A DNA stretch of 14,997 nt, from contig CALAMD010000057.1 of the NCBI GenBank assembly GCA_937925695.1, positions 1 to 14,997 on the forward strand, in the 5' to 3' direction. The translations under genes and the position numbers were made by a program. Positions 1 through 7,335 of this stretch are shown here, piece after piece (positions within the stretch are counted from its first letter, which is position 1; each line of letters opens with the position of its first letter). This DNA comes from an uncultured Bacillaceae bacterium (lineage in GTDB: Bacteria; Bacillota; Bacilli; Bacillales; Amphibacillaceae). The notes under the pieces were generated by a model, which saw only the letters and a list, made by a program, of their open reading frames with translations, searched no databases and had not been told where the DNA came from.

Positions 1-13
1 ATGTTCTAGTCTC

Positions 14-1468
14 TTACTTAAAACTTAGCTCGGTTAATTTCTTTTCTACTCTCTGTTTTGTAAAATTAAATGATTGCCATGAAGATGCTGGTTGTTGTTC
101 AATCCACTCTTTGCGTTCAGTTAACAATTGCAACAAAGCTGGATCATCTTCTCCTAATTCATACAATTGGATTAAACCATCCCAACCAGTGTATGATAAT
201 GAATCTAAATAATCAAAGTCAATTTGTTCAGTTGCTATATAACGTTCGATATTTTTATCTACTATTATTTTTTCAATGTTAATAGCATTCAATGCTGTAT
301 AAAAAATTAAACCAATAATTAGATAAAAATGGAGTAATGATATTTTTTCCAACCAAACATGGATTAATGTATAAATAAATATCACCATGAGAAATATAAT
401 TAAACTATGGGCTATTATACTCGAAAAGGTAAAACCATATACCATTTCATACATACTCAACCGTTGATAGGCTAAATAAAGCATGAATAAATTGATCAGA
501 ATTAATAATGAATACAAACTTTTCAACGTGAGGTCTATATACGAATGCTTTACCTTCACTAATTTTAAAAAACTAATAATGAGACTTAAATTAATGATGG
601 CAATTAAAATAAACGCAAAAAAACTTTTGCTTGTAAACTCAGTAAACGGATCAGGAACCTCAGCCTGACCATTGAAACCCTTGTTCATTAAACCAAATAT
701 ATATAACAAATAAACTCCGGTTTGAACTACTAAAACGGTGATCGCCGTTAAACCATTCCATCTTTTTTTCGGTTTACGCTTTGCTATTTGTTCAGTCTTG
801 CTATTCATCGCTAAGGTTTGCAATAGGCCAAATAGAATCAATCCGAACAGCAAAATAAATAACAATCGTAATATAACTTGAAGGAGTTTGAAATCAAGTA
901 GACTAATTAACAAATGATGAAATTGACTATCTGCTTGAGCGAATAACCATGAGACGAACAAAAACAGTGGTACACTATAAACCAAACCTTTCATAACTAG
1001 GCGAATATGACTTCTCATTTCATCGGTTAACGGACGATAAACAGTCGACATGACTTCTGCTACAAAGGACAAGCTGTAATGGATTCCATCTAATAGCTTA
1101 TCTGTTAACAATGCTAAAAAATAGGGTGTATTCCATCTAAATGTATTGGGACTCGTAATAATAATTAAATGAGAAAAAATTAAAATGGGAATAATAATTA
1201 AATTTAAATAGTAAAAAAAGTGATGATCATATAATAAATAGCTGCCACTTAAAGCCCAAATAGTGAATGTAAATAATAAACCAATTCGACGATGATTAAA
1301 AGCTAAACGATATTTAAGCAAAATTAAACTATAAAGAACGATCACAAACACTAACAATGACAGGCCAATACGGCCATGAAAAAAACAAATCTCTGCTAGA
1401 ATGCCAAGTCCTAAACAAACGAATAGTAATATTAATTTCTTACGGGTAATAGTTAATTCCAATTTCAT
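14..1468 (-). CDS. Polytopic membrane protein, DUF4153/DUF4173-like, function unknown
   Basis: This 484-residue protein is mostly hydrophobic, with about eleven or twelve likely membrane segments spread over residues 8-400. After the last one comes a soluble tail (about 406-484) containing NIERYIATEQ and then IDFDYLDSLS. That tail, with a conserved Asp-x-x-Tyr-Leu after the last membrane helix, resembles DUF4153/DUF4173 proteins from memory; no biochemical role is known to me. The ATG at 1468 was chosen because hydrophobic MKLELTITRKK begins there. A GGTGGG sits directly against that ATG, so the TTG two codons downstream (1462-1460) has better spacing and may be the real start. A longer reading from TTG at 1528 has no ribosome site and encodes an implausible leader. 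It lies about 116 nt downstream of the PadR/HAAS pair and may be co-transcribed, but a perfect palindrome in that gap suggests separate control. Confidence 0.75.
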   Translation of the reverse strand: MKLELTITRKKLILLFVCLGLGILAEICFFHGRIGLSLLVFVIVLYSLILLKYRLAFNHRRIGLLFTFTIWALSGSYLLYDHHFFYYLNLIIIPILIFSHLIIITSPNTFRWNTPYFLALLTDKLLDGIHYSLSFVAEVMSTVYRPLTDEMRSHIRLVMKGLVYSVPLFLFVSWLFAQADSQFHHLLISLLDFKLLQVILRLLFILLFGLILFGLLQTLAMNSKTEQIAKRKPKKRWNGLTAITVLVVQTGVYLLYIFGLMNKGFNGQAEVPDPFTEFTSKSFFAFILIAIINLSLIISFLKLVKVKHSYIDLTLKSLYSLLILINLFMLYLAYQRLSMYEMVYGFTFSSIIAHSLIIFLMVIFIYTLIHVWLEKISLLHFYLIIGLIFYTALNAINIEKIIVDKNIERYIATEQIDFDYLDSLSYTGWDGLIQLYELGEDDPALLQLLTERKEWIEQQPASSWQSFNFTKQRVEKKLTELSFK

Positions 1469-1484
1469 CCCACCAGTACGATTG

Positions 1485-1505
1485 CTACATAGATATTCTA
1501 TGTAG
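1485..1505. promoter_or_regulatory. Perfect 9+3+9 palindrome before the DUF4173-like gene
   Basis: CTACATAGA and TCTATGTAG flank a TAT centre, giving 21 nt of perfect dyad symmetry 17 nt upstream of the ATG at 1468. There is no T-run after it on either strand, so it is more like an operator or a 5' UTR hairpin that could hide the ribosome site than a terminator. A weak promoter-like TTTACA (1544-1549, minus strand) lies upstream, but its best -10 is 19 nt away. Confidence 0.45.
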
Positions 1506-1584
1506 ATATGTAAAAAAATGCATAACAACTATCTATAAGAATGTGTAAAGGATAAATAAAAAGAGGTGATTCAATTTATTGTCT

Positions 1585-2217
1585 TTAAATAGACACTTTC
1601 CTTCCCCAGCGATAACCTACATAACTAACCGGATACAAGATGAAAGTGACGATCATACATGCAATGAAAAATGAGCTTTTTGATATGGAATCAAACCATG
1701 TATAGGGCAATATTTTAAAAACTAATAAATAAGCGAACAATATATTTGGGATGATTGAGATCAAAAAAGTCTTTTTTAATAAACGATAGCCTCGATGGCC
1801 AAACTCTTTACCAATTTCATATCCGAGCAATCCCCAAAACAACATATAAATAAACAATAACAGAAATGTTGCATCAGTAATAAATATCCACAGTCTCTCT
1901 AACCAAGTCCAATGAAAAACATGATAACTGATTGTAAAAAATGTACCACCTAAAAAGATAACTATATTTGCAACAACAAATAACCATTGCGTTTTTTTAG
2001 GCGTTGTTTCTATTTCTTGTTTCCAAGCTTTAGCAATCTCCCGCGGAGTTCCTAAATGTTGCACTAAATATTCATAGATCTGCTCTGGTGGTACTTCTTC
2101 CTCTTTAAGCAACTCATAAATATGAAGCTGGTAATCTTTGACAATCGTTTTGTTTTGTTCATGAGCGCCAATTTCTATTGTTAATTCTCGAATAAATCGA
2201 TGTTCACCCTCATGCAT
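1585..2217 (-). CDS. HAAS/DUF1700-like membrane protein partnered with PadR
   Basis: The N-terminal soluble part (about 1-70) reads like a HAAS/DUF1700 domain: an FIRELTIEIG helix, KDYQLHIYELL, and a final LGTPREIAKAW where an LGTP-type turn precedes a helix. Four likely membrane helices follow at about 77-99, 108-134, 149-170 and 182-203, with a positively charged C-terminus. Proteins of this type usually sit directly behind a PadR regulator and are thought to act with it in sensing or responding to the envelope; no enzyme activity is known. The ATG overlaps the stop codon of padR by one base (TAATG), so translation is probably coupled. The total of 210 residues is normal for such proteins. 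Family assignment rests on architecture and context rather than a search. Confidence 0.75.
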   Translation of the reverse strand: MHEGEHRFIRELTIEIGAHEQNKTIVKDYQLHIYELLKEEEVPPEQIYEYLVQHLGTPREIAKAWKQEIETTPKKTQWLFVVANIVIFLGGTFFTISYHVFHWTWLERLWIFITDATFLLLFIYMLFWGLLGYEIGKEFGHRGYRLLKKTFLISIIPNILFAYLLVFKILPYTWFDSISKSSFFIACMIVTFILYPVSYVGYRWGRKVSI

Positions 2218-2546
2218 TACTCACTACTCCCGATTAAATGGTTCATTAGCCGAACATACCGATGCCATTCAGATGTTCTTTCTGCCAAGATCTTTTTCCC
2301 CTCGGGTGTGATCCGATAGTATTTACGGGCTGGTCCTTTTGATTGCTCTTGCCAATAATGTTCGATATATTCTTGTTTTTCTAATTTATGAAGACCTGGA
2401 TATAGTGAGCCTTCCTTCATTTGTAGTAGTTGGTTACTACGCCGGCCTATTTCCTTTACAAGCTCATAACCATACATATCTCGTTCATTTAATAATTGTA
2501 AAACAAGTAGTGATGTGCTACCTTTTACGAGTTCACGATTAAACAT
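2217..2546 (-). CDS. PadR-family transcriptional regulator
   Basis: A 109-residue winged-helix repressor of the short PadR class (PadR-s2-like). Visible landmarks are MYGYEL (24-29) leading into the second helix, EGSLYPGLHKLE (45-56) as the recognition helix, and GPARKYYRITPEG (71-83) as the wing with the Y-x-I/L-T-x-x-G signature. The C-terminal helix (84-105) should mediate dimerization. The ATG is preceded by AGGTG at five-base spacing. It is the first gene of a likely operon with the overlapping HAAS-like gene. A strong promoter and a palindrome at the predicted transcription start lie immediately upstream, so it probably represses its own transcription, as many PadR proteins do. The ligand cannot be inferred. 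Confidence 0.93.
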   Translation of the reverse strand: MFNRELVKGSTSLLVLQLLNERDMYGYELVKEIGRRSNQLLQMKEGSLYPGLHKLEKQEYIEHYWQEQSKGPARKYYRITPEGKKILAERTSEWHRYVRLMNHLIGSSE

Positions 2547-2556
2547 GTCTTCACCT

Positions 2557-2573
2557 ACCTAGAATCTTTAGGT
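2557..2573. promoter_or_regulatory. Candidate PadR operator (imperfect palindrome)
   Basis: ACCTA (2557-2561) and TAGGT (2569-2573) form an inverted repeat with a seven-base centre. It spans about +1 to +17 of the transcript predicted from the promoter at 2580-2608. That position would let a bound dimer block initiation. The link to PadR is inferred from location only. Confidence 0.45.
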
Positions 2574-2579
2574 ATATAT

Positions 2580-2608
2580 ATCATATATAAACTTATCTCG
2601 ATTGTAAA
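2580..2608 (-). promoter_or_regulatory. SigA-type promoter of padR-HAAS
   Basis: On the minus strand TTTACA (2608-2603) and TATGAT (2585-2580) are separated by 17 bases, each one mismatch from consensus. The start point falls near 2573, giving a leader of about 27 nt to the padR ATG. Confidence 0.65.
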
Positions 2609-2695
2609 GTTGAATTATCATCTAATGAACATATTTTTTACCAAATAACACAGACGCCGGCAAAATCACTTTGCATAGCTACCACATATCATACT

Positions 2696-3136
2696 TTATA
2701 ATTTTTTATACATTAATTTATGAGGACCAATCGAATCAATAACAAAAACTTCACCATACTCACGTAAACCAAAACCAGTATAATAATTACTGACAGGATA
2801 CTTGGCATTACACCATAAAAGACGAGCATGTTTCTTTTTTAAAATTTTTTCGCCCTCGATCAATAGTCTTGAGCCTGCACCCTTATTTCTAAATTGTTCT
2901 AATGTGGCCATGCCGTTTAAACGATATTGATTTACTTCATCGAAGGAAGGGTGATTTTCTGCCAAAAATGAAGCCACACTGATTAATTTCCCTTCCTTAA
3001 AAGCCCCTAAATGGAATGATTGTTTAAATTGATCGCTTTCATATTTGATAGAATCAAATGGTTGATCTGGCCGCAGAACTTGATGTCTTATATCATAAGT
3101 ATCTTCAGCTTGAATTTGTTTAATTTCGAGTTGCAT
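2696..3136 (-). CDS. GNAT-family N-acetyltransferase
   Basis: A 146-residue acetyltransferase of the GNAT fold, transferring acetyl from acetyl-CoA to an amine; the substrate cannot be read from the sequence. Motif A is clear: the strand YRLNGMATLE (71-80) is followed by QFRNKGAGSRLL (81-92), where the Q/R-x-x-G-x-G/A pyrophosphate loop is RNKGAG. Motif B appears as LLWCNAKYPVSNYYTGFGL (107-124), with the N-x-Y-x-x-x-GF pattern common in this fold. A longer reading adds five residues, but GGGAGGG (3143-3149) is spaced seven bases from the ATG at 3136, which decides the start. It stands alone between the padR operon and the divergent aldo/keto reductase. Confidence 0.88.
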   Translation of the reverse strand: MQLEIKQIQAEDTYDIRHQVLRPDQPFDSIKYESDQFKQSFHLGAFKEGKLISVASFLAENHPSFDEVNQYRLNGMATLEQFRNKGAGSRLLIEGEKILKKKHARLLWCNAKYPVSNYYTGFGLREYGEVFVIDSIGPHKLMYKKL

Positions 3137-3280
3137 ATAAATCCCTCCCAATTATATTGTACGATAAAACGAAAATAACCAATAGTTTTTTCGATATTTT
3201 TGCATGCTTAGTTTTATTACATTGCTATCATTTAAGTATATAAGAAAAATATCTAGTTTGTTAAGTTTCAATGGTATTAT

Positions 3281-3309
3281 TTTAAATCAATCTTTAAGGC
3301 GTGTATAAT
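3281..3309 (+). promoter_or_regulatory. Probable promoter of the aldo/keto reductase gene
   Basis: A perfect TATAAT (3304-3309) is preceded at 17 bases by TTTAAA (3281-3286), a four-of-six match to -35. The start would be near 3316, about 43 nt before the ATG. No operator-like symmetry was seen in the 207-nt divergent gap. Confidence 0.5.
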
Positions 3310-3358
3310 AAAATTAACTGGATTAATTTCAAGACCATGACAATGGAGGAAAAATAGA

Positions 3359-4291
3359 ATGAAGTATTTTCAAATTCATAATACGAGTTTAGAAGTTTCT
3401 AATATTATACTCGGCAACATGCGTTTAACCGAGCTCTCCTTAACAGAGGCTGAAAAACTCATTAAAACGGCAATGGATGAAGGGATTAACTTTTTTGATC
3501 ATGCCGACATTTATGGTAAAACCTTTGGTGAAAGTGAGAGATTATTCGCCGAAGCCATTCAGATGAATGATGATGTGAGAGAAAAAATTATTTTACAAAG
3601 TAAATGTGGCCTTAGACCCAAAGAAGGTCATTATGATCTTTCTAAAGACCATATCCTTCAATCTGTTGATGGTATTTTAAAGCGACTAAAAACTGATTAT
3701 CTCGATATTCTTTTACTTCATCGTCCTGATCCACTGATGGAGCCTGAAGAAATTACAGAAGCATTTGATAAGTTACATAGAAGTGGTAAAGTTAAATATT
3801 TCGGAGTTTCTAATTTTAATCCAGCACAAATTGAATTTTTACAAAAATATATTTCACCAAAAATTGTTGTCAATCAAGTCCAATTTAGTGTTGCTCACAC
3901 ACCATTGATTGACTCAGGAATTGCTTTAAATATGAATATTGAACAATCAATTAATCGGGATAGTAGTGTACTTGAGTATTGTCGTTTACACGATATCACG
4001 CTTCAAGCTTGGTCACCGTTCCAACATGGATTTTTTGAAGGTCCATTTCTTGGGAATCGAGATAAGTTCCCAGAACTAAACAAAGTCATTGATGAGCTTG
4101 CTGATAAATATCAAGTTTCCAACACAGCAATTGCGACAGCGTGGATCACGCGACATCCAGCTAATATTCAAGTTGTCCTAGGTACGACGAAAGCTGAACG
4201 AGTCAAAGAAGCTGCTCAAGGATCTGACCTACCTTTAACAAGAGAAGAATGGTACCGTATCTATCGAGCTGCTGGAAATATGGTGCCTTAA
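3359..4291 (+). CDS. Aldo/keto reductase, YcsN/YdhF-like
   Basis: A 310-residue NADPH-dependent carbonyl reductase of the AKR superfamily, a cytosolic TIM barrel. The catalytic tetrad is visible: Asp47 in FFDHADIYG, Tyr52 in the same block, Lys82 in LQSKCG, and His121 in LLLHRPDP. Later landmarks are the GVSNFNPAQ loop (149-157), NQVQFS (172-177), LQAWSPF (215-221) and the C-terminal GTTKAERV (275-282), which is the R/K-x-x-R-type cofactor phosphate-binding region. Overall pattern and length suggest the subgroup of B. subtilis YcsN and E. coli YdhF, whose natural substrates are not settled. GGAGG (3345-3349) precedes the ATG by nine bases. It is a single-gene unit with its own promoter and terminator. 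Confidence 0.9.
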   Translation: MKYFQIHNTSLEVSNIILGNMRLTELSLTEAEKLIKTAMDEGINFFDHADIYGKTFGESERLFAEAIQMNDDVREKIILQSKCGLRPKEGHYDLSKDHILQSVDGILKRLKTDYLDILLLHRPDPLMEPEEITEAFDKLHRSGKVKYFGVSNFNPAQIEFLQKYISPKIVVNQVQFSVAHTPLIDSGIALNMNIEQSINRDSSVLEYCRLHDITLQAWSPFQHGFFEGPFLGNRDKFPELNKVIDELADKYQVSNTAIATAWITRHPANIQVVLGTTKAERVKEAAQGSDLPLTREEWYRIYRAAGNMVP

Positions 4292-4300
4292 TAACACGTA

Positions 4301-4339
4301 AAAAATGAGCGATGTTCTACATGAACCTCGCTCATTTTT
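4301..4339 (+). terminator. Intrinsic terminator after the aldo/keto reductase gene
   Basis: A 12-bp stem (4301-4312 with 4328-4339) has an inner GTTC/GAAC extension past one mismatch and a five-base loop. It ends in a T-run, starting ten bases after the stop codon. The 5' A-run means it can also work for the convergent DoxX-like gene, which ends 62 nt away. Confidence 0.88.
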
Positions 4340-4400
4340 CATTGTATAGAATGATTAATGTATTTGCTTGCTTATCTATTGAATACCAGTAGTTCTTTCA

Positions 4401-4979
4401 TTAACTGTCATTCGAGGAAGGGTCTTTTTTTCTCAACGTCCAGGGAGTACCTAAGAACGGCAATGCCCAACGATCAAGACCATACCAGCCGGCAACCTTC
4501 CATGCCATAATTAATAGGATAGCGATGATAAACATCACTGGATTTGAACTGACTGTTCCTGCCAGTAAAAAAGACATATTCATAAGTGCGCCAAAAAATG
4601 CAGCAATCCCAGTTAACAAACCAACGATCAAGCCAAGTCCTACTAGCAATTCACCCCAGGCTACCATATATGAGAAAACGACGGCATTGGGAATCACAAG
4701 ATTTTCTAAGAACCAAGCATACCAGCCAGCCACATCCCCTTCTTTAGCCAAAGCAAGGGCACCCTCCATAAAGCCTTTTACGGCAACACCGGCATTTTCG
4801 CCAGTCCAAGCATCGGACGTTACTTTACCCCAGCCAGCCATTAACCAACTATAACCTAAATATAGTCGTAAAATAAGCCAAATCCACCCTGATGTTGTAT
4901 TAGTGAACAGCCATCTAGACACTGGATTTTCTTCAACAATTATTTCTTTTCCGACTTTTCTATCCTCTACTTTGACCAT
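4401..4979 (-). CDS. DoxX-family membrane protein
   Basis: A 192-residue protein with a charged N-terminal region (about 1-27) and four hydrophobic segments at roughly 30-50, 98-117, 120-142 and 146-166. The pattern AWGELLVGLGLIVGLLTG in the second segment, the GxxxNxSF stretch in the third and the AGWGK motif after the first are typical of DoxX/DoxD-like proteins. Relatives are subunits of thiosulfate:quinone oxidoreductase in archaea and quinone- or catechol-stress proteins (CatD type) in bacilli; which applies here is unknown. GAGG is eight bases from the ATG at 4979; ATG 4985 and GTG 4988 upstream are too close to it. A promoter with a perfect palindrome in its spacer precedes the gene, so it is probably inducible. 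Confidence 0.82.
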   Translation of the reverse strand: MVKVEDRKVGKEIIVEENPVSRWLFTNTTSGWIWLILRLYLGYSWLMAGWGKVTSDAWTGENAGVAVKGFMEGALALAKEGDVAGWYAWFLENLVIPNAVVFSYMVAWGELLVGLGLIVGLLTGIAAFFGALMNMSFLLAGTVSSNPVMFIIAILLIMAWKVAGWYGLDRWALPFLGTPWTLRKKDPSSNDS

Positions 4980-5079
4980 ATGCATCACCTCATTTTATTA
5001 ATCATTCTTTTCATTAATTACCTATTTAATGATTTAATAAACTGTATGCTGGGATAATTTTACTGCATTATAAATCAGT

Positions 5080-5108
5080 AGTATACATGATGGGTTATCA
5101 TGTGTAAA
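5080..5108 (-). promoter_or_regulatory. SigA-type promoter of the DoxX-like gene
   Basis: On the minus strand TTTACA (5108-5103) and TATACT (5085-5080) are exactly 17 bases apart, both five-of-six matches. The start falls near 5073, giving a leader of about 94 nt. It lies just after the end of the upstream YhfK-like gene, so the DoxX-like gene can be expressed independently. Confidence 0.7.
5085..5103. promoter_or_regulatory. Perfect palindromic operator candidate filling the promoter spacer
   Basis: ACATGAT and ATCATGT flank a five-base centre. The dyad covers the whole 17-bp spacer plus one base of each hexamer of the DoxX promoter. A dimeric repressor bound here would exclude RNA polymerase. 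The regulator is not identified; a MarR- or PadR-type protein is possible. Confidence 0.6.
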
Positions 5109-5141
5109 TCCTAAAGTAATTATTGTCATAAAATTTCAACA

Positions 5142-5786
5142 TTATAATTGTTGAACAGCTTCATCAATCGTTATTGATCCTGAAACAAGATCAAAGGAGC
5201 GATGGTATGTATGTTCATGTTCAAGACATGCAATAATCATGCTTGCTACATCTTCACGAGGGATGGTTGAGTGTTCTAAATTTTCCCCGATTGAAACCTT
5301 TCCTGTGCCGGCTTCATTTAATAAACCACCGGGTCTAATAATAGTATAATCTAAGTCACTTTGCTGTAAAATTCGATCAGCATAATGTTTCGCAACAAAA
5401 TAGGGTAGGATGTTTTTATTCCAATTTTCACGGTTATGTGCTTGGATCGCACTAATCATAATAAAGCGTCGAACTCCTACTTTTTCAGCTGCTTCAATCG
5501 TTTTGACTGCCCCATCTAAATCCACCAATAACGTCTTATCATAACCTGTATGACCACCAGAACCAGCGGTAAAGACGATCGCATCACTACCATAAATAAC
5601 CTCGGCAAGATGATCGACACTCTTTTCTACATCACCGAGTACCGTCTTAACTCCTAGTTCCTTAAAATAGGTTGACTGTTCCTCATGACGAATCATGGCT
5701 ATCGGTGTGTAAAACTGATTCTTACTTAGTTTTTCACAAAGGATTTTTCCGATTTGACCGTTTGCTCCTACAACAAGTACTTTCAT
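5142..5786 (-). CDS. NAD(P)-binding SDR-like protein, YhfK type
   Basis: A 214-residue Rossmann-fold protein of the atypical short-chain dehydrogenase group (NAD(P)H-binding, NmrA/SDR5-like), the length I recall for B. subtilis YhfK. The nucleotide motif GANGQIG (7-13) follows the first strand, GDVEK (51-55) ends the third, FTAGSGG (72-78) the fourth, and FIMISAIQAH (108-117) carries the active-site Ser region. Tyr129 and Lys133 give a YxxxK pair, and RPGGL (151-155) follows. The substrate is unknown. The ATG at 5786 is preceded by GGGAGG at about ten bases; a longer form would start on top of that site. A small hairpin (5135-5141 with 5149-5155) overlaps the stop codon and may act as a weak terminator. 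Confidence 0.87.
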   Translation of the reverse strand: MKVLVVGANGQIGKILCEKLSKNQFYTPIAMIRHEEQSTYFKELGVKTVLGDVEKSVDHLAEVIYGSDAIVFTAGSGGHTGYDKTLLVDLDGAVKTIEAAEKVGVRRFIMISAIQAHNRENWNKNILPYFVAKHYADRILQQSDLDYTIIRPGGLLNEAGTGKVSIGENLEHSTIPREDVASMIIACLEHEHTYHRSFDLVSGSITIDEAVQQL

Positions 5787-5860
5787 CCCTTCATGACCTC
5801 CCATCTATTCATAATGTTATGTTATCACACTTTTCAGACTTTAGTGAGGTTATAAAAAAT

Positions 5861-5898
5861 TAAAAAAAGAATTGGATGACAAATCCCATCCAATTCTT
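5861..5898 (-). terminator. Intrinsic terminator of the cdaA-cdaR-glmM operon
   Basis: A perfect 12-bp stem (5887-5898 with 5867-5878) has an eight-base loop. On the minus strand it is followed by a T-run (5868-5862) and further T-rich sequence. It begins 24 nt after the glmM stop, so the operon ends here and glmS does not follow. Confidence 0.9.
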
Positions 5899-5921
5899 AG
5901 TATTATAATAAACGATAGATT

Positions 5922-7271
5922 TTATTCTCTAATGCCTAAAAGATCATCGATTACTTTCACAATTCGATCAGCATATTGTTCACACGCTTCTGTTGTCTCA
6001 GCTTCAACCATAACGCGTACTAACGGTTCTGTCCCAGATGGTCGGACTAAGACGCGTCCCTTATTACCTAATTCTTTTTCTACGGCATCTATCTCATCTC
6101 TTACTCTAGGATTACTTAGGGCCCGTTCTTTATCAGTAACTTTCACATTTTTTAATACTTGAGGATAAACTTTCATTTCACTTGCCAATTCAGATAAAGG
6201 TTTCCCAGTTTCTTTCATAATATTAATTAATTGAACTGCAGACAACATACCGTCGCCAGATGTACTGAGATCTAGGAAAATAATATGACCGGATTGTTCG
6301 CCACCTAGATTATAATTTCCTTTACGCATTTCCTCGAGTACATATCGATCGCCAACTTGGGCTACTTGACTTTTCATCCCATTATTTTCTAGGGCTTCAT
6401 AAAACCCTAAATTACTCATAACAGTTGAAACCACTGTCTGTTGATTTAAAAATCCCTTTTCATTCATGTACTTTGCACAAATAAAAATAATTTGATCACC
6501 ATCAACGAGATTGCCGTTTTCGTCTACAGCAATCAATCGGTCACCATCACCATCAAAAGCAAGGCCAATGTCCGCCTCTTTTTCAAGGACAAATTGCTGT
6601 AGCTTTTCTGGATAAGTAGATCCCACTTTGTCATTAATATTTAAACCGTTTGGCGATGAACCGATTGTATAAATATCTGCTTCTAAATCGGCAAATAAAT
6701 GGGTCGCTAAGCTGGATGTTGAACCATGGGCACAATCCAGTGCAATCCGAATACCACTAAAATCATGATCGACTGTATCCTTTAAATAGGAGAGATATTT
6801 TTGGCCACCTTCGAAGTAATCATTAACGACGCCTACATCAGCACCAACAGGACGGGGCAGGTTATCTTCTGTTCCATTCAATAATTCTTCAATCTCATTT
6901 TCTTGTTCATCCGTTAACTTAAAGCCATCAGGACCAAAGATTTTAATGCCATTGTCTTCTACTGGATTATGTGAAGCTGAAATCATAATTCCTGCTTCAG
7001 CACTATTTGCTTTCGTCAAATAGGCAACCCCTGGAGTGGTAATGACACCTAAACGCATGACTTCGATGCCAACAGATAACAATCCTGAGATAAGAGCCGC
7101 TTCAAGCATATCCCCTGAAATACGGGTATCACGTCCAATTAATACTTTTGGATTTTTACTATCCTTTGTTAAGATATAACCACCATATCGTCCTACTTTA
7201 AATGCTAACTCTGGTGTTAATTCTTGATTAGCAATTCCTCTAATACCGTCAGTTCCAAAATGTTTCACCAT
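5922..7271 (-). CDS. glmM: Phosphoglucosamine mutase
   Basis: The enzyme converts glucosamine-6-phosphate to glucosamine-1-phosphate in the cytosol, feeding UDP-GlcNAc for peptidoglycan. At 449 residues it matches the usual GlmM length. All four alpha-D-phosphohexomutase signatures are visible: the phosphoserine loop MISASHNP (97-103) with catalytic Ser100, the Mg-binding DGDGDR (240-245), the sugar-binding GEQSGH (324-329), and the phosphate-binding RPSGTEP (410-416). The N-terminus KHFGTDGIRG is also standard. The ATG at 7271 has GGAG nine bases upstream; an upstream extension of 17 residues lacks family similarity. It is the last gene of the operon, 64 nt after cdaR. In other bacilli GlmM also binds CdaA and lowers c-di-AMP synthesis, so the clustering is functional. 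Confidence 0.97.
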   Translation of the reverse strand: MVKHFGTDGIRGIANQELTPELAFKVGRYGGYILTKDSKNPKVLIGRDTRISGDMLEAALISGLLSVGIEVMRLGVITTPGVAYLTKANSAEAGIMISASHNPVEDNGIKIFGPDGFKLTDEQENEIEELLNGTEDNLPRPVGADVGVVNDYFEGGQKYLSYLKDTVDHDFSGIRIALDCAHGSTSSLATHLFADLEADIYTIGSSPNGLNINDKVGSTYPEKLQQFVLEKEADIGLAFDGDGDRLIAVDENGNLVDGDQIIFICAKYMNEKGFLNQQTVVSTVMSNLGFYEALENNGMKSQVAQVGDRYVLEEMRKGNYNLGGEQSGHIIFLDLSTSGDGMLSAVQLINIMKETGKPLSELASEMKVYPQVLKNVKVTDKERALSNPRVRDEIDAVEKELGNKGRVLVRPSGTEPLVRVMVEAETTEACEQYADRIVKVIDDLLGIRE

Positions 7272-7335
7272 CTTGTACCTCTCCTTTATAACCAAAATGC
7301 CTCGTGAGAGTCGTCTCAACAATTAATTCGAATCC

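Noticed and set aside
2600..2695. Terminator for the GNAT gene
   Set aside because: Only short dyads (GCCGGC) without a T-run were found; the transcript may read into the padR region.
3137..3184. Promoter for the GNAT gene using TACAAT (3156-3161) or TATAAT (3151-3156)
   Set aside because: Either -10 places the start on top of the ribosome site, and no matching -35 is present.
5922..6162. Plus-strand reading frame opposite the glmM 3' end, and similar frames opposite cdaR, mvaD, pmk and padR
   Set aside because: They lie antisense within well-conserved genes, have low-complexity or unlikely composition and lack ribosome sites.
7272..7322. 17-residue N-terminal extension of GlmM
   Set aside because: The ATG at 7271 has a good ribosome site and begins the conserved KHFGTDGIRG; the extension resembles no family member.
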